From the NCBI RefSeq assembly GCF_025997915.1, contig NZ_AP026677.1, forward strand, positions 124,001 to 188,000: a stretch of 64,000 bases of DNA, in the 5' to 3' direction. The stretch is from Aquiluna sp. KACHI24. Lineage in GTDB: Bacteria > Actinomycetota > Actinomycetes > Actinomycetales > Microbacteriaceae. The notes beneath the pieces are model-generated. The model was not told where the DNA came from, did not search any database, and was given only the letters and a program-made list of their open reading frames with translations. The translations under genes and the position numbers were made by a program. Position 1 is the stretch's first letter. Each line of letters starts with the position of its first letter. Of the stretch, positions 35,844 through 48,369 are shown one piece after another.

Positions 35844-38800
35844 ATGTCTGTCAAAGTAGAAAACTTCAGTGCCCTTCGGGTTGGTCTTGCAACCAGCGAG
35901 GACATTCGTTCCTGGTCATCCGGTGAGGTTAAGAAGCCAGAGACCATCAACTACCGAACCCTCAAGCCAGAGAAGGACGGTCTGTTCTGCGAGAAGATAT
36001 TCGGTCCTACCAAGGACTGGGAGTGCTCCTGTGGTAAGTACAAGCGTGTCCGATTCAAGGGCATCGTTTGTGAGCGCTGTGGCGTAGAGGTCACCAAGTC
36101 CTCAGTTCGTCGTGAGCGCATGGGCCACATCGAGCTTGCAGCTCCAGTAACCCACATCTGGTACTTCAAGGGTGTTCCATCCCGCCTGGGCTACCTACTC
36201 AACATGGCACCGAAGGATCTCGAGAAGATCATTTACTTCGCTGCCTACCGAGTCATGGACATCGACCACGAGCTAAAGCTCGGGGAGTACGACCTAGTCC
36301 GCGAGGAGTACGTATCTCGTATTCGTGCCCTGGTTGACTCTCGCGATGAGGAGTTCGAGGCTGCAGCATCTGCCGAGATCGCCGAGCTTCGTGAGCTTGG
36401 TTTGGAGCTACAGATCTCCAACAAGTTCTGGGAGGCACCTCGCTGGGTTGAGAAGCAGTTCGTCAAGAGTGTCGAGCAGCTAATCATGGCCGAGGAGAAG
36501 GATGCTGACGCATTCTGGTCTGCTCGTGCCCTGGCTGCGGAGACCGATGAGGAGCAGGACGATGTTGTTGTCCGCACCGCTGACGAGACCAAGAAGATCA
36601 AGAAGCTGCTGTCTGACTTCAAGAAGAAGACCGACAAGATCGTTCGTGAGTACGCCCGTCTAGAGCGTCCATCCAACCTCCACAAGGAGCAGTTGGCTTG
36701 GAGGATGTTCCTAACCGCAGAGGTTGGACAGCTACTTCCAAACGACGTTGTCTTTGACCACTTCGACTACTACTTCTCTGACTACATCATCACCGCTATC
36801 GGTGCTGAGGCTGTTACGCAGGTTCTTGCTGCGTTCGATCTAGAGGCTGCTGCAGCTGAACTGCGCGCTGAGATTGCAACCACCAAGGGCTCAAAGCAGA
36901 CCCAGGCCATCAAGCGTCTGAAGGTTGTAAACAGCTTCGTGCAGTCTGGCACCCCACCAACCTCAATGGTGCTTTCGGTGCTGCCAGTACTACCACCAGA
37001 GATTCGCCCAATGGTTCAGCTAGACGGTGGCCGCTTTGCGACCTCCGACCTCAACGACCTCTACCGCAGGGTGATCAACCGTAACAACCGTCTAAAGCGA
37101 TTCATCGACCTAGGTGCTGTTCCAAAGACCATTCTGAACAACGAGAAGCGCATGCTTCAGGAGGCTGTAGACGCACTGTTTGACAACGGTCGTCGTGGTC
37201 GTGCAGTTACCGGTACCGGAAACCGTGCACTGAAGTCACTCTCTGACCTACTCAAGGGTAAGCAGGGTCGTTTCCGTCAGAACCTACTTGGAAAGCGCGT
37301 TGACTACTCCGGTCGTTCCGTAATCGTGGTTGGTCCTCAGCTGAAGCTGCACCAGTGTGGTCTTCCCAAGCTGATGGCACTTGAGCTATTCAAGCCATTC
37401 GTGATGAAGCGTCTAGTTGATCTGGGTCTTGCTCAGAACATCAAGAGCGCAAAGCGCATGGTTGAGCGTTCCCGCCCACAGGTTTGGGGAGTCCTCGAAG
37501 AGGTAATCCGCGAACGTCCAGTACTACTAAACCGTGCACCGACTCTGCACCGTCTGGGTATCCAGGCGTTTGAGCCAGTGCTGGTTGAAGGTAAGGCGAT
37601 TCAGCTGCACCCACTCGTATGTACCGCGTTCAACGCTGACTTCGATGGTGACCAGATGGCAGTCCACCTACCGCTATCGGTAGAGGCTCAGGCCGAGGCT
37701 CGCATCTTGATGCTTGCTTCGAACAACATCTTGAAGCCATCCGATGGTCGTCCGGTTGCAACTCCAACTCAGGACATGATCATTGGCCTATTCCACCTAA
37801 CCGCCGAAGAGGCCGGAGCCAAGGGTGAGGGTCGTGCCTTCACCTCGATGGCTGAGGCTCAGATGGCCTATGACCTAGGTGAACTAGCGCTTGGTGCCAA
37901 GATCCGTATTCGCATCGAGGGTGAGCTCAAGGAGACCACCTTCGGTCGTGCACTGTTCAACGAGGCACTACCTGAGAAGTACCCATACGTAGAGCAGCAG
38001 GTTGGTAAGAAGCAGATCGGCCAGATCGTTTCTGACCTAGTTGAGATGTTCTCCCGCACTGAGGTTGCTCAGGCGCTAGACAAGCTCAAGGATGCTGGTT
38101 TCTACTGGGCAACTCGCTCTGGTGTATCGATGTCCATCTCCGATGCAAACTTCGACCCTAAGGGCGAGTTTGACAAGGAGCGTGCAAGCCGCATCCTCAA
38201 GGCTGAGAAGCAGCACACCAAGATTCAGGAAGCGTTCGACAACGGTCTGAAGTCCGACCTCGAGCGTCGCGATGAGCTAGGTGAGCTTTGGTTCAAGGAG
38301 ACCAACGAGATCCAGAAGCTACTGCAGGAGTCCATCCCGCACGACAACGCCATCTACAAGATGGTTACCTCTGGTGCTCGTGGTAACTGGCTACAGATCC
38401 GCTCCATCATGGGTATGCGTGGTCCGGTTGCCACCTCCTCTGGTGACTTTGCTCCGATGCCGGTAAAGGGTAACTACCTACTGGGTCTAACCCCACACGA
38501 GTACTTCATCAACGCCACCGGTGCCCGTAAGGGTAACGCTGACACCGCGATGAAGACCGCTGCCGCTGGTTACCTAACCCGTCGTCTAGTTGACGTCGCT
38601 CAGGACGTAATCATCCAGATCGAAGACTGTGGCACTACCCGCGGTCTAGAGAAGGACCTACTGAGCGAGAACGAGGTTGAGCTATCCATCGTCGGTCGTT
38701 CATCACTGGTTGATGTCAAGGCTGGCAAGGATGTCCTAGTCAAGGCTGGCGAGAACATCGACCACGGTACCGTTCGTCGCCTGAAGGAAGCCGGCATCGA

Positions 38801-40022
38801 GACCATCATGGTCCGCTCGGTTCTAACCTGTGAGGCCGAGGCCGGTATCTGTGCTCAGTGCTACGGCGTATCGCTAGCCACCAACCAGCAGGTAACTGTT
38901 GGTGAGGCCATCGGTATCATCGCTGCTCAGTCAATTGGTGAGCCTGGAACTCAGCTAACCATGCGTACCTTCCACACCGGTGGTGCCGCATCTGAGGCTA
39001 AGAAGCAGACCATTTTGAAGTCCATCGGTGGTCAGAAGGTTCGTGTTGAGCGTCTGATCTCCTATGACATCACTCAGGGTCTAAACGGTGTTACCGACCT
39101 ACTTGAGGCCCGTGTTGGTTGGCGTCAGGCTGGCAAGGTTGCCGTTATGGCCTTCTGGAACGGAAAGGTCGACATCGTAGAGAAGGTTTCCGCTAACGGA
39201 ACCAAGAGCTACGACGTCTACGTCCGCCCACAGGGTGAGGCAGCCGAGAAGGAAGCCGAGCAGCTAGCGCTGCAGTACTCCTTCAGCCGTACTGCTTCCA
39301 AGACCTTCAAGAAGCTAAGCCCATACCTACCAATCACCACCGTCTCCTCAACAGATGACCTGTTGTTCGAGAAGGGTGACATGGTTGAGGCTGGAGAGTT
39401 CATCGTTGATGGAACTCCAATTCCTCACGAGGTATTGATGATCAAGGGTGCCCGTGAGGCAGCTGCCGAGATCATCCGTGGTGTCCAGGCGATCTATGGT
39501 TCCCAGGGTGTTCCGCTACACGACAAGCACCTTGAGGTGATTGTTCGTCAGATGCTGAACAAGGTAACCGTTATCGACTCCGGTGACACCGACATGCTCC
39601 CAGGTGAGATCATCGACCGTCAGCGCTTTGCGGCCAAGAACCGCGAGGCTGTATCGAAGGGTCTAAAGCCAGCGTCTGCTCGTCAGGAAGTTATGGGTAT
39701 GACCCGCGCTTCGCTAGCCGCTCAGTCATGGTTGTCCGCAGCATCGTTCCAGGAGACCACCCGAGTTCTAACTCAGGCAGCTCTGGACCGTCGCGAGGAC
39801 AGACTTGTCGGTCTAAAGGAAAACGTGATCATTGGAAAGCTAATTCCAGCCGGTACTGGTCTTGCTGCCTACCGCAACTTCGAGGTCGATGGCACCGAAG
39901 AGGCAAAGGCAGAGCGCTACCCGAACCGTATCTGGTCAGACGCTTCCTACGACTCGGCAGACCTGGACTCTCAGGAGCTCAGCCTGTCAATCGCAGATCC
40001 GTTCTCACTGGACGAGCAGTAA
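35844..40022 (+). CDS. rpoC: RNA polymerase beta' subunit
   Basis: 1392 residues. The N-terminal zinc site ([23 protein letters not shown]) and the catalytic motif [12 protein letters not shown] (three Asp binding Mg2+) are intact. [13 protein letters not shown] and [16 protein letters not shown] follow, then the second Cys cluster [32 protein letters not shown] precedes the ATG. The length and domain order are normal for actinobacteria. Confidence 0.99.
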   Translation: MSVKVENFSALRVGLATSEDIRSWSSGEVKKPETINYRTLKPEKDGLFCEKIFGPTKDWECSCGKYKRVRFKGIVCERCGVEVTKSSVRRERMGHIELAAPVTHIWYFKGVPSRLGYLLNMAPKDLEKIIYFAAYRVMDIDHELKLGEYDLVREEYVSRIRALVDSRDEEFEAAASAEIAELRELGLELQISNKFWEAPRWVEKQFVKSVEQLIMAEEKDADAFWSARALAAETDEEQDDVVVRTADETKKIKKLLSDFKKKTDKIVREYARLERPSNLHKEQLAWRMFLTAEVGQLLPNDVVFDHFDYYFSDYIITAIGAEAVTQVLAAFDLEAAAAELRAEIATTKGSKQTQAIKRLKVVNSFVQSGTPPTSMVLSVLPVLPPEIRPMVQLDGGRFATSDLNDLYRRVINRNNRLKRFIDLGAVPKTILNNEKRMLQEAVDALFDNGRRGRAVTGTGNRALKSLSDLLKGKQGRFRQNLLGKRVDYSGRSVIVVGPQLKLHQCGLPKLMALELFKPFVMKRLVDLGLAQNIKSAKRMVERSRPQVWGVLEEVIRERPVLLNRAPTLHRLGIQAFEPVLVEGKAIQLHPLVCTAFNADFDGDQMAVHLPLSVEAQAEARILMLASNNILKPSDGRPVATPTQDMIIGLFHLTAEEAGAKGEGRAFTSMAEAQMAYDLGELALGAKIRIRIEGELKETTFGRALFNEALPEKYPYVEQQVGKKQIGQIVSDLVEMFSRTEVAQALDKLKDAGFYWATRSGVSMSISDANFDPKGEFDKERASRILKAEKQHTKIQEAFDNGLKSDLERRDELGELWFKETNEIQKLLQESIPHDNAIYKMVTSGARGNWLQIRSIMGMRGPVATSSGDFAPMPVKGNYLLGLTPHEYFINATGARKGNADTAMKTAAAGYLTRRLVDVAQDVIIQIEDCGTTRGLEKDLLSENEVELSIVGRSSLVDVKAGKDVLVKAGENIDHGTVRRLKEAGIETIMVRSVLTCEAEAGICAQCYGVSLATNQQVTVGEAIGIIAAQSIGEPGTQLTMRTFHTGGAASEAKKQTILKSIGGQKVRVERLISYDITQGLNGVTDLLEARVGWRQAGKVAVMAFWNGKVDIVEKVSANGTKSYDVYVRPQGEAAEKEAEQLALQYSFSRTASKTFKKLSPYLPITTVSSTDDLLFEKGDMVEAGEFIVDGTPIPHEVLMIKGAREAAAEIIRGVQAIYGSQGVPLHDKHLEVIVRQMLNKVTVIDSGDTDMLPGEIIDRQRFAAKNREAVSKGLKPASARQEVMGMTRASLAAQSWLSAASFQETTRVLTQAALDRREDRLVGLKENVIIGKLIPAGTGLAAYRNFEVDGTEEAKAERYPNRIWSDASYDSADLDSQELSLSIADPFSLDEQ

Positions 40023-40040
40023 TCCACAACTAAAAACTAT

Positions 40041-40070
40041 TTGACCGACCTCTGCGGCTACGAGTATGCT
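40041..40070 (+). promoter_or_regulatory. Promoter of the rpsL-rpsG-fusA operon
   Basis: -35 TTGACC (40041-40046), 18-bp spacer, -10 TATGCT (40065-40070). It is close to the actinobacterial consensus and starts just after the rpoC stop. Confidence 0.75.
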
Positions 40071-40078
40071 TGGCAAGG

Positions 40079-40171
40079 TTCGTGTGAAGACACGAATTGG
40101 GCCCAGATCCTCTAGTCGCTGAGGCGGGGTCAAGAAATCTTCGGTTTATGCGTTTTTTGACGCGCCGAAGA
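40079..40171 (+). promoter_or_regulatory. Structured rpsL leader
   Basis: Right after the expected transcription start there is a hairpin TTCGTGT-GAAG-ACACGAA (40079-40096). A CCTC/GAGG stem follows, then TCTTCGG/CCGAAGA (40138-40144 with 40165-40171) enclosing GCG/CGC. GGAG of the ribosome-binding site follows at once. Likely a ribosomal-protein feedback or anti-termination leader; the ligand is unknown. Confidence 0.5.
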
Positions 40172-40191
40172 AAGCCGAATAAGGAGAAATA

Positions 40192-40563
40192 GTGCCAACA
40201 ATTCAGCAGTTGGTTCGCAAGGGTCGTAGCCCAAAGGTCTCAAAGACCAAGGCACCGGCACTGAAGGCAAACCCACAGCAGCGTGGCGTGTGCACCCGTG
40301 TGTACACCACCACCCCTAAGAAGCCAAACTCTGCGCTTCGCAAGGTTGCTCGTGTCAAGCTTTCAAACGGTACCGAGGTGACCGCTTACATTCCAGGTGA
40401 GGGCCACAACCTCCAGGAGCACTCAATGGTGCTAGTCCGTGGTGGTCGTGTGAAGGACCTACCTGGTGTTCGCTACAAGATCATTCGCGGTGCACTAGAC
40501 ACTCAAGCTGTTAAGAACCGCCAGCAGGCTCGCAGCCGCTACGGCGCAAAGAAGGGTAAGTAA
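40192..40563 (+). CDS. rpsL: 30S ribosomal protein S12
   Basis: 123 residues, GTG start with AAGGAG upstream. Decoding-centre protein. The universally conserved [20 protein letters not shown] and [29 protein letters not shown] are unchanged, so no streptomycin-resistance substitution is visible at the usual Lys positions. Its TAA overlaps the rpsG ATG (TAATG). Confidence 0.99.
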   Translation: MPTIQQLVRKGRSPKVSKTKAPALKANPQQRGVCTRVYTTTPKKPNSALRKVARVKLSNGTEVTAYIPGEGHNLQEHSMVLVRGGRVKDLPGVRYKIIRGALDTQAVKNRQQARSRYGAKKGK

Positions 40564-41033
40564 TGCCACGTAAAGGCCCAGTAGCCAAGCGCCCAGTCGT
40601 ATCCGACCCGGTATACGGCTCACCAGTTGTTTCCCAGCTGATCAACAAGATCCTGCTGCACGGCAAGAAGTCTCTTGCTGAGGCCATCGTCTACGGTGCT
40701 CTTGAGGGCACCAACCGCAAGACCGGTGACGACCCGGTAGCAATCTTGAAGAAGGCACTGGACAACATTCGTCCAACCGTTGAGGTCCGCTCCCGCCGTG
40801 TTGGTGGTTCGACCTACCAGGTACCAGTCGAGGTAAAGAGCCACCGTGCGAACACCTTGGCTATGCGTTGGTTGGTTATGTATGCCAAGCAGCGTCGCGA
40901 GAAGACCATGACCGAGCGCCTGCAGAACGAGCTGCTAGACGCTTCCAACGGTCTAGGTGCAGCTGTGAAGCGCCGTGAGGACACCCACAAGATGGCAGAG
41001 TCCAACAAGGCCTTCGCTCACTACCGCTGGTAA
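40563..41033 (+). CDS. rpsG: 30S ribosomal protein S7
   Basis: 156 residues, normal length. Primary 16S-binding assembly protein of the small subunit head. [23 protein letters not shown] and the conserved [13 protein letters not shown] and [15 protein letters not shown] are present. Coupled to rpsL by a one-base overlap. Confidence 0.99.
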   Translation: MPRKGPVAKRPVVSDPVYGSPVVSQLINKILLHGKKSLAEAIVYGALEGTNRKTGDDPVAILKKALDNIRPTVEVRSRRVGGSTYQVPVEVKSHRANTLAMRWLVMYAKQRREKTMTERLQNELLDASNGLGAAVKRREDTHKMAESNKAFAHYRW

Positions 41034-41040
41034 TTTTCCA

Positions 41041-41081
41041 CACATCCGCCTTTTGCCCTCAGGGGCGAAGTGGCGGATGTG
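41041..41081 (+). promoter_or_regulatory. Large intercistronic hairpin between rpsG and fusA
   Basis: CACATCCGCC (41041-41050) pairs perfectly with GGCGGATGTG (41072-41081), with an inner GCCC-TCAG-GGGC stem. No T-tract follows, so it is more likely a processing or regulatory structure, or an attenuator, than a simple terminator. Confidence 0.65.
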
Positions 41082-41129
41082 CTACTTAAACCCCAAATCC
41101 AAAAGCAAAAACAAACTTCGGAGGCAACC

Positions 41130-43232
<2,103 letters not shown>

Positions 43233-43253
43233 ACCTACTACTCGACTTTTGAC

Positions 43254-43259
43254 TAAGAT
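43254..43259 (+). promoter_or_regulatory. Possible tuf promoter
   Basis: TAAGAT could be a -10, with TAGACC 18 bp upstream as a poor -35. TTGACT at 43249 followed by GTAAAC is an alternative with short spacing. The tuf gene is probably also read from rpsL. Confidence 0.35.
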
Positions 43260-43335
43260 AGAAAGTCTGTAAACCCCAAATCAGAGTCGGCCTGCCGGTC
43301 GATGATTTACTACGGATCCATCAGGAGGACCCACA

Positions 43336-44526
43336 ATGGCTAAGGCGAAATTCGAGCGCACCAAGCCGCACGTCAACATCGGAACCATTGGTCACGTCGA
43401 CCACGGTAAGACCACTCTGACTGCGGCAATCACCAAGGTACTTCACGACAAGTACCCAACCCTGAACGCTTCTTACGCGTTCGACCAGATTGACAACTCC
43501 CCAGAGGAGAAGCAGCGCGGTATTACCATCAACATCTCCCACGTTGAGTACCAGACCGAGAAGCGCCACTACGCACACGTAGACGCTCCAGGTCACGCTG
43601 ACTACATCAAGAACATGATCACCGGTGCTGCACAGATGGATGGTGCCATCCTCGTAGTAGCAGCAACCGACGGCCCAATGCCTCAGACCAAGGAGCACGT
43701 GCTTCTTGCTCGCCAGGTTGGTGTTCCTTACATCGTTGTAGCTCTAAACAAGTCCGACATGGTCGACGACGAGGAGATCCTAGAGCTCGTTGAGGTTGAG
43801 GTCCGCGACCTTCTAAACCAGTACGAGTTCCCAGGTGACGACGCTCCTGTTGTTCGCGTTTCCGGTCTAAAGGCACTTGAGGGTGACGCTAAGTGGGGCG
43901 AGTCAGTACTAGCTCTCATGGACGCAGTTGACGCTAACGTTCCAGAGCCAGTTCGTGACACCGACAAGCCATTCCTAATGCCAGTTGAGGACGTCTTCAC
44001 CATCACCGGTCGTGGAACTGTTATCACCGGCAAGATCGAGCGTGGCCAGATTAAGGTCAACGAAGAGGTCGAGATCGTTGGTATCCGCGACAAGCAGAAG
44101 ACCACCGTTACCGGTATCGAGATGTTCCGCAAGCTACTTGACTACGCAGAGGCCGGAGAGAACGTAGGTCTACTACTTCGCGGTACCAAGCGTGAGGAAG
44201 TTGAGCGCGGTCAGGTTGTTGTGAAGCCAGGTTCAGTAACCCCTCACACCAACTTCGACGCCAACGTCTACATCCTTTCCAAGGATGAGGGTGGCCGTCA
44301 CAACCCGTTCTACGCGAACTACCGTCCACAGTTCTACATCCGTACCACTGACGTAACTGGTGTTATCACCCTGCCAGCTGGTACCGAGATGGTTATGCCT
44401 GGTGACACCACCAACATGACCGTTGAGCTAATCCAGCCGATTGCTCTAGAAGAGGGACAGCGCTTCGCGATCCGTGAGGGTGGCCGCACCGTAGGTGCAG
44501 GTACCGTCACCAAGATCAACAAGTAA
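43336..44526 (+). CDS. tuf: Elongation factor Tu
   Basis: 396 residues, with AGGAGG (43323-43328) before the ATG. GTPase that delivers aminoacyl-tRNA. Motifs: [42 protein letters not shown] and NKSDMVDD. Very strong codon bias, with many CTA and CTT Leu codons and almost only AAC, GAG and AAG, indicating very high expression. Confidence 0.99.
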   Translation: MAKAKFERTKPHVNIGTIGHVDHGKTTLTAAITKVLHDKYPTLNASYAFDQIDNSPEEKQRGITINISHVEYQTEKRHYAHVDAPGHADYIKNMITGAAQMDGAILVVAATDGPMPQTKEHVLLARQVGVPYIVVALNKSDMVDDEEILELVEVEVRDLLNQYEFPGDDAPVVRVSGLKALEGDAKWGESVLALMDAVDANVPEPVRDTDKPFLMPVEDVFTITGRGTVITGKIERGQIKVNEEVEIVGIRDKQKTTVTGIEMFRKLLDYAEAGENVGLLLRGTKREEVERGQVVVKPGSVTPHTNFDANVYILSKDEGGRHNPFYANYRPQFYIRTTDVTGVITLPAGTEMVMPGDTTNMTVELIQPIALEEGQRFAIREGGRTVGAGTVTKINK

Positions 44527-44541
44527 GTTCGGTCTAAGTTC

Positions 44542-44571
44542 AAAACCCCCTCGGGAAACCGAGGGGGTTTT
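44542..44571 (+). terminator. Rho-independent terminator of tuf
   Basis: A 13-bp stem AAAACCCCCTCGG / CCGAGGGGGTTTT with GAAA tetraloop. It also fits as terminator for the convergent hipA gene. Confidence 0.9.
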
Positions 44572-44579
44572 ACTCTTAA

Positions 44580-45782
44580 CTAACGACTCAGCGCCTTGGC
44601 CCGTGATCTCAAAAGCTTCGATACGTCGTAGTTTTGATGCCTCGGGAAGGGCAATGCACCCGAATCGATTTCCTCGGTGAAAGTGCCGAGCCTGGCGAGC
44701 ATGACATCGATGAGCGAGTGGACCACGTCAGCCGGAACTTGCAAGGATTCACCAAACTCAACGAGATCGCTGCGCTTCCAACCAGTTTTCTTGCCCCCAA
44801 GAGAGGGTGCCATATCTCGGTCTTCGTAATAGGCGGTGCAGAGTAGATCGTACGCAGGGGAGATCCGCCACTCTCTTGAAGGTAGTTTCAAAATCGCAAA
44901 GTTCTTGGCGTGAGCATCTCCGTTACCAATCAGGTAGTTGAAAACCAACTGCTTGAGAAGGGTCAGAGCGGCAAACTTTTTGGCGTGGGTGTGGAACAGA
45001 AGATTATTCGCGACCGCCTCGAACCCAATCTCGTATTTCTGCGCCGGGTAGAAATCCATCACCTGACAGGCGTCCTCCATCGCCAGCCGGATCTGCTGCC
45101 CATCGGCAATCACTCTGTCAAACCGAAGTAGCTGGAGGGCATGCTCACCATCGCGGTCTTCAAGTAACTCAAATTCAGCGGTCTCTAGGCCGACCCTCTT
45201 GGCAAGTTTCAAAAAGAAGAACTCGTTTTCTACTGCATGTGGAGCTTCGATGGGGTTTAGCTTGATGATGTATTCAAGCCCCTGCTTCTTCGCCGGTGCA
45301 TTCAGCATCTTGCTCGAGATCTTGTCTTGGAATCCCGGAAGCCCCGCAGCCCGAGAATCGAAGTGTTTCTCCCTCAGCTCCTGAAAGCTAAGGTTCGACA
45401 AGTCTCTCGGAAGCTCTATAGCTGTGCTGGGAGCAATCGGCTCATCAGGGTCCACCACCTGAACATCACCAATTGCGTCGCCGCCCAGTTCCAGTAGGAG
45501 GCCAAGATCATCACTGGCTGAAGTCTTTAGTCGCTTGGCAATAGCGTTGAGCCTTCGTCCTTCGGGAAGTAACCCTGCAAAGTAGGCGGGGGTCGCTCCG
45601 GCAGAGTAGGTCTTCTTGATTTCACTTTTGGGAAGCGTGGTTGCGATAGCGGGTGCGTTTGCGTCCAGATACTCGGGCAAGTACTCGAAGGTCACATCAG
45701 ACCCATTCTGAGTGAGAGTTGCTGCGGGTAACCCTTGCTTTAGGACCAGCGCCGTCTTATCACTCAAGGTTTGCAACTCCAA
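44580..45782 (-). CDS. hipA: HipA-family serine/threonine kinase toxin
   Basis: 400 residues, similar to HipA kinases. An N-terminal HipA_N-like part (LVLKQGLPAATLTQNGSDVTFEYLPEYL, AYFAGLLPEGRRLNAIA) is followed by the kinase core: YIIKLNPIEAPHAVENEFFFLKLAKRVGLETAEFEL, LQLLRFDRV, the catalytic NYLIGNGDAHAKNFAIL and the metal-site SPAYDLLCTAYY. HipA phosphorylates targets such as glutamyl-tRNA synthetase and causes persistence in other bacteria. The start overlaps hipB by 23 bp; TTG at 45776, with AAGG 6 nt upstream, is an equally good start. Confidence 0.9.
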   Translation of the reverse strand: MELQTLSDKTALVLKQGLPAATLTQNGSDVTFEYLPEYLDANAPAIATTLPKSEIKKTYSAGATPAYFAGLLPEGRRLNAIAKRLKTSASDDLGLLLELGGDAIGDVQVVDPDEPIAPSTAIELPRDLSNLSFQELREKHFDSRAAGLPGFQDKISSKMLNAPAKKQGLEYIIKLNPIEAPHAVENEFFFLKLAKRVGLETAEFELLEDRDGEHALQLLRFDRVIADGQQIRLAMEDACQVMDFYPAQKYEIGFEAVANNLLFHTHAKKFAALTLLKQLVFNYLIGNGDAHAKNFAILKLPSREWRISPAYDLLCTAYYEDRDMAPSLGGKKTGWKRSDLVEFGESLQVPADVVHSLIDVMLARLGTFTEEIDSGALPFPRHQNYDVSKLLRSRAKALSR

Positions 45783-45960
45783 CCTTCATCTCAAGACCTA
45801 GCGCATCCAAAAGTAGATTCAATCGGTCCATGGCTATTGTTTTCTTGCCGTTTTCCACATCAAAGACAAATCGCGGAGAGACGCCGGCCAACTGCGCCGC
45901 TTCAGCCTGGGTGAGCCCTAAGTCCTTCCGACGAGATCGGATGAGTTCAGCGATGTCCAT
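45760..45960 (-). CDS. hipB: HipB-like antitoxin, Xre-type HTH
   Basis: 66 residues, single helix-turn-helix: IRSRRKDLGLTQAEAAQLAGVSPRFVFDVENGKKTIAMDRLNLLLDALGLEM. Binds DNA and neutralises HipA in known systems. The stop lies inside hipA, so the two are coupled. Three 20-bp operator-like repeats lie upstream. Confidence 0.92.
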   Translation of the reverse strand: MDIAELIRSRRKDLGLTQAEAAQLAGVSPRFVFDVENGKKTIAMDRLNLLLDALGLEMKVGVANLE

Positions 45961-45969
45961 GTGTTCCTT

Positions 45970-46111
45970 TTTTGCGCGTACATGCGAATTTCTTTGATTC
46001 TAGGCCTGCGGTCGGACATTTTGCAAGTGTTTTCGCGCGTTCAAGCGAAAAACAGCCAAATCCCAATCAAGAGGACGTCCTTTGACCCTGTTTTTGTGCG
46101 TTCGTGCGAAA
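45970..46111. repeat. Three HipB operator-like repeats spaced exactly 61 bp
   Basis: TTTTGCGCGTACATGCGAAT (45970-45989), TTTCGCGCGTTCAAGCGAAA (46031-46050) and TTTTGTGCGTTCGTGCGAAA (46092-46111) share the consensus TTTYGYGCGTWCRWGCGAAW. Each contains inverted TTCGC/GCGAA-type ends. Start-to-start spacing is 61 bp both times, close to six helical turns. The first lies 9 bp before hipB and the third 23 bp before the pirin -10 box. Confidence 0.75.
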
Positions 46112-46134
46112 ATTACCATCCCAGTGCCCGGGTT

Positions 46135-46140
46135 TAGGCT
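46135..46140 (+). promoter_or_regulatory. Leaderless -10 box of the pirin gene
   Basis: TAGGCT followed by TAGAAC and ATG (6 nt spacing); no ribosome-binding site. Confidence 0.6.
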
Positions 46141-46146
46141 TAGAAC

Positions 46147-47022
46147 ATGTTGATCCAGTCGCGGCCAATCAAACTCACCACCCGCACTGGAGTGAGTGTG
46201 AATCGCACTATCCCGCACGGTCGGCTGCGCATGATCGGCGCTTGGTGTTTTGCAGATCACTTTGGCCCCACCACCCAAACCGACGGCATGGTCGTAGCCT
46301 CCCACCCTCACACTGGTTTGCAAACCGTCACCTGGCTATTCGAGGGCCAGATTGAACATCGAGACAGCATTGGCTCAGTTCAAATCATCGAACCTGGTCA
46401 GCTAAATCTGATGACCGCCGGCCACGGCATCTCACACTCGGAGCTTTCAAACCCAACGACCGAGAGGTTGCACGCCATTCAGCTATGGGTCGCGCTGCCA
46501 AAGCATGCCATCGAGATTGCTCCTGCCTTCGAGCATCAGTCACAGCTGCCAACACTCTCTATCCCGGGTGGTGCAGCAACGGTTTTGGCGGGGGAGTTCA
46601 TGGGAGTTATCTCCCCAACCACTACGTTCTCGCCACTTCTTGGCGTCGAGCTTCAACTAGAGCCAGGTGTTCACCAGATTCCTCTAGACCCAGCCTTTGA
46701 GCATGGGTTTGTGCTCGCTTCTGGTTCCGCGCGAGTCGGCGAGGACCAACTGAATACGTCTGACCTTGCCTTTATCGAAGCCGGTGCGAAGAGCGCTGAG
46801 ATTAGCGTTGGCGAACCATCGATTTTGATGTTTATTGGTGGCGAACCCTTTGGCGAGAAGATCCTGATGTGGTGGAACTTTATTGGCCGAACGCATGAGG
46901 AGATTGTTCAAGCTCGTGAAGAGTGGAACAGTCGGGGTGAGCGCTTTGGCGAATTCGAAGATCGAATCGGTGGGTGGATTCCAGCACCTGAATTACCTAA
47001 TCTTCGTCTTCAAGCTAGGTAG
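46147..47022 (+). CDS. Pirin-family cupin protein
   Basis: 291 residues. The N-terminal cupin has the metal motif DHFGPTTQTDGMVVASHPHTGLQTVTWLFEGQIEHRDSIGS (His residues) followed by NLMTAGHGISHSE, the pirin signature. A C-terminal cupin-like half contains GGEPFGEKILMWWNFIGRTHEEI. Pirins bind Fe and some have quercetinase or redox-sensing roles; the substrate here is unknown. A hip-type operator repeat lies just upstream of its promoter, so HipB may regulate it. Confidence 0.92.
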   Translation: MLIQSRPIKLTTRTGVSVNRTIPHGRLRMIGAWCFADHFGPTTQTDGMVVASHPHTGLQTVTWLFEGQIEHRDSIGSVQIIEPGQLNLMTAGHGISHSELSNPTTERLHAIQLWVALPKHAIEIAPAFEHQSQLPTLSIPGGAATVLAGEFMGVISPTTTFSPLLGVELQLEPGVHQIPLDPAFEHGFVLASGSARVGEDQLNTSDLAFIEAGAKSAEISVGEPSILMFIGGEPFGEKILMWWNFIGRTHEEIVQAREEWNSRGERFGEFEDRIGGWIPAPELPNLRLQAR

Positions 47023-47395
47023 TCCGAAAGAGTTGGAAAATTGGGCAAAATTGCCCCTGATTTAACTTGCAATGGCTCTTAGGGCTGTGGCAGACTTTAC
47101 AAGTTCGTGAGTAGCGGGCCGTCTTGGCTCGCCCACTGCAGGCAGTGTGCACAGGTAACTGGGCCGGCCGCAGCTAAGGACCAAAAACTTATCCGAGATC
47201 TTTTCCTGGGTGATTGCGAGTGAAAATCTTGCGACACGCCCGAGTCAAGGTGTCGGAGCGAGCCCTAGAAATAGGGCGTTGACAGCAGAACAGTGCATCA
47301 GCAACACGGCAGTCAATAAAATTCGCAGCCTGCGAATCGAGTTGACTCCAAAACTGTGTGATCGAGAGATCACCTAGAAACGGAAGCGAGTCATT
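47023..47395 (+). promoter_or_regulatory. S10 operon promoter and long structured leader
   Basis: No gene in these ~370 bp. Promoter: -35 TTGCAA (47067-47072), 18 bp, -10 CAGACT (47091-47096). The ~290-nt leader then holds serial hairpins: CGACAC/GTGTCG (47232-47255), GCCCTA-GAAA-TAGGGC (47262-47277), ATTCGCA-GCC-TGCGAAT (47321-47337) and GTGATC-GAGA-GATCAC (47358-47373). Two loops are GNRA tetraloops. Probably an autoregulatory ribosomal-protein leader. Confidence 0.65.
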
Positions 47396-47704
47396 ATGGC
47401 GGCTAACAAGATCCGCATTCGACTGAAGTCGTATGACCACGAGATCATCGACACCTCGGCGAGCAAAATCGTCGACACAGTCACCCGCGCCGGTGCAAAG
47501 GTAGTAGGCCCAGTGCCACTACCCACCGAGAAGAACGTTGTGACGGTCATCCGCTCGCCACACAAGTACAAGGACAGCCGTGAACACTTTGAGATGCGTA
47601 CCCACAAGCGTCTCATCGACATCATCGACCCAACCCCTAAGGCCGTCGATTCGCTGATGCGCCTGGACCTTCCAGCAGACGTCAACATCGAGATCAAGCT
47701 CTAA
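47396..47704 (+). CDS. rpsJ: 30S ribosomal protein S10 (NusE)
   Basis: 102 residues. [72 protein letters not shown] is textbook S10. Also acts in transcription anti-termination with NusB. First gene of the S10 operon, after a long structured leader. Confidence 0.99.
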   Translation: MAANKIRIRLKSYDHEIIDTSASKIVDTVTRAGAKVVGPVPLPTEKNVVTVIRSPHKYKDSREHFEMRTHKRLIDIIDPTPKAVDSLMRLDLPADVNIEIKL

Positions 47705-47715
47705 GGATTACGAGA

Positions 47716-48369
47716 ATGACTGCAGAGACTAAGACCGTTAAGGGTCTGCTGGGCAAGAAGCTCGGCATGACTCAGGGCTGGGACGAGAACAACAAGCTCG
47801 TTCCTATCACCGTTATTGAGGCTGGCGAGAACGTCATCACTCAGATCAAGAACATCGACGCCGATGGATACAAGGCAATTCAGGTTGCCTACGGTGCCAT
47901 CGACCCACGCAAGACCGACAAGCCAACCGCTGGTCACTTCGCCAAGGCTGGCGTGACCCCACGTCGCTTCGTAGCAGAGATCCGCACCGCAGACGCTGAC
48001 ACCTACTCGGTTGGTCAGGCACTGGGTGTAGACATCTTCGAAGTTGGCACCAAGGTTGACGTTGTTGGAACCTCAAAGGGTAAGGGCTTCGCCGGTGGCA
48101 TGAAGCGCCACGGCTTCGCCGGTGTTTCTGCCTCTCACGGTGCACACCGTAACCACCGTAAGCCTGGTTCCATCGGAGCCGGTACCACCCCAGCAAAGGT
48201 CATCAAGGGCAAGAAGATGCCCGGCCGCATGGGTGCTGACCGCGTAACCATGTTGAACCTAACCCTGCACGGCGTTGACCTCGAGCGAGGCCTACTGCTA
48301 GTGAAGGGCGCCGTACCTGGCCCTAAGGGCCAGCTGGTGTTCGTTCGTAACGCTGTGAAGGAGAACTAA
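47716..48369 (+). CDS. rplC: 50S ribosomal protein L3
   Basis: 217 residues, normal length. [27 protein letters not shown], then the peptidyl-transferase-reaching loop [33 protein letters not shown], including the Gln/His-type methylation neighbourhood. TAATG overlap with rplD. Confidence 0.99.
   Translation: MTAETKTVKGLLGKKLGMTQGWDENNKLVPITVIEAGENVITQIKNIDADGYKAIQVAYGAIDPRKTDKPTAGHFAKAGVTPRRFVAEIRTADADTYSVGQALGVDIFEVGTKVDVVGTSKGKGFAGGMKRHGFAGVSASHGAHRNHRKPGSIGAGTTPAKVIKGKKMPGRMGADRVTMLNLTLHGVDLERGLLLVKGAVPGPKGQLVFVRNAVKEN

Noticed and set aside
40023-40191. tRNA-like folding in the rpsL leader
   Set aside because: Hairpins do not make an acceptor/T-arm arrangement; no GTTCRA motif.
45970-46111. 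Three regularly spaced 20-bp repeats, CRISPR-like at first sight
   Set aside because: Only three degenerate palindromic copies, no cas genes, and position in front of hipB; better explained as operators.
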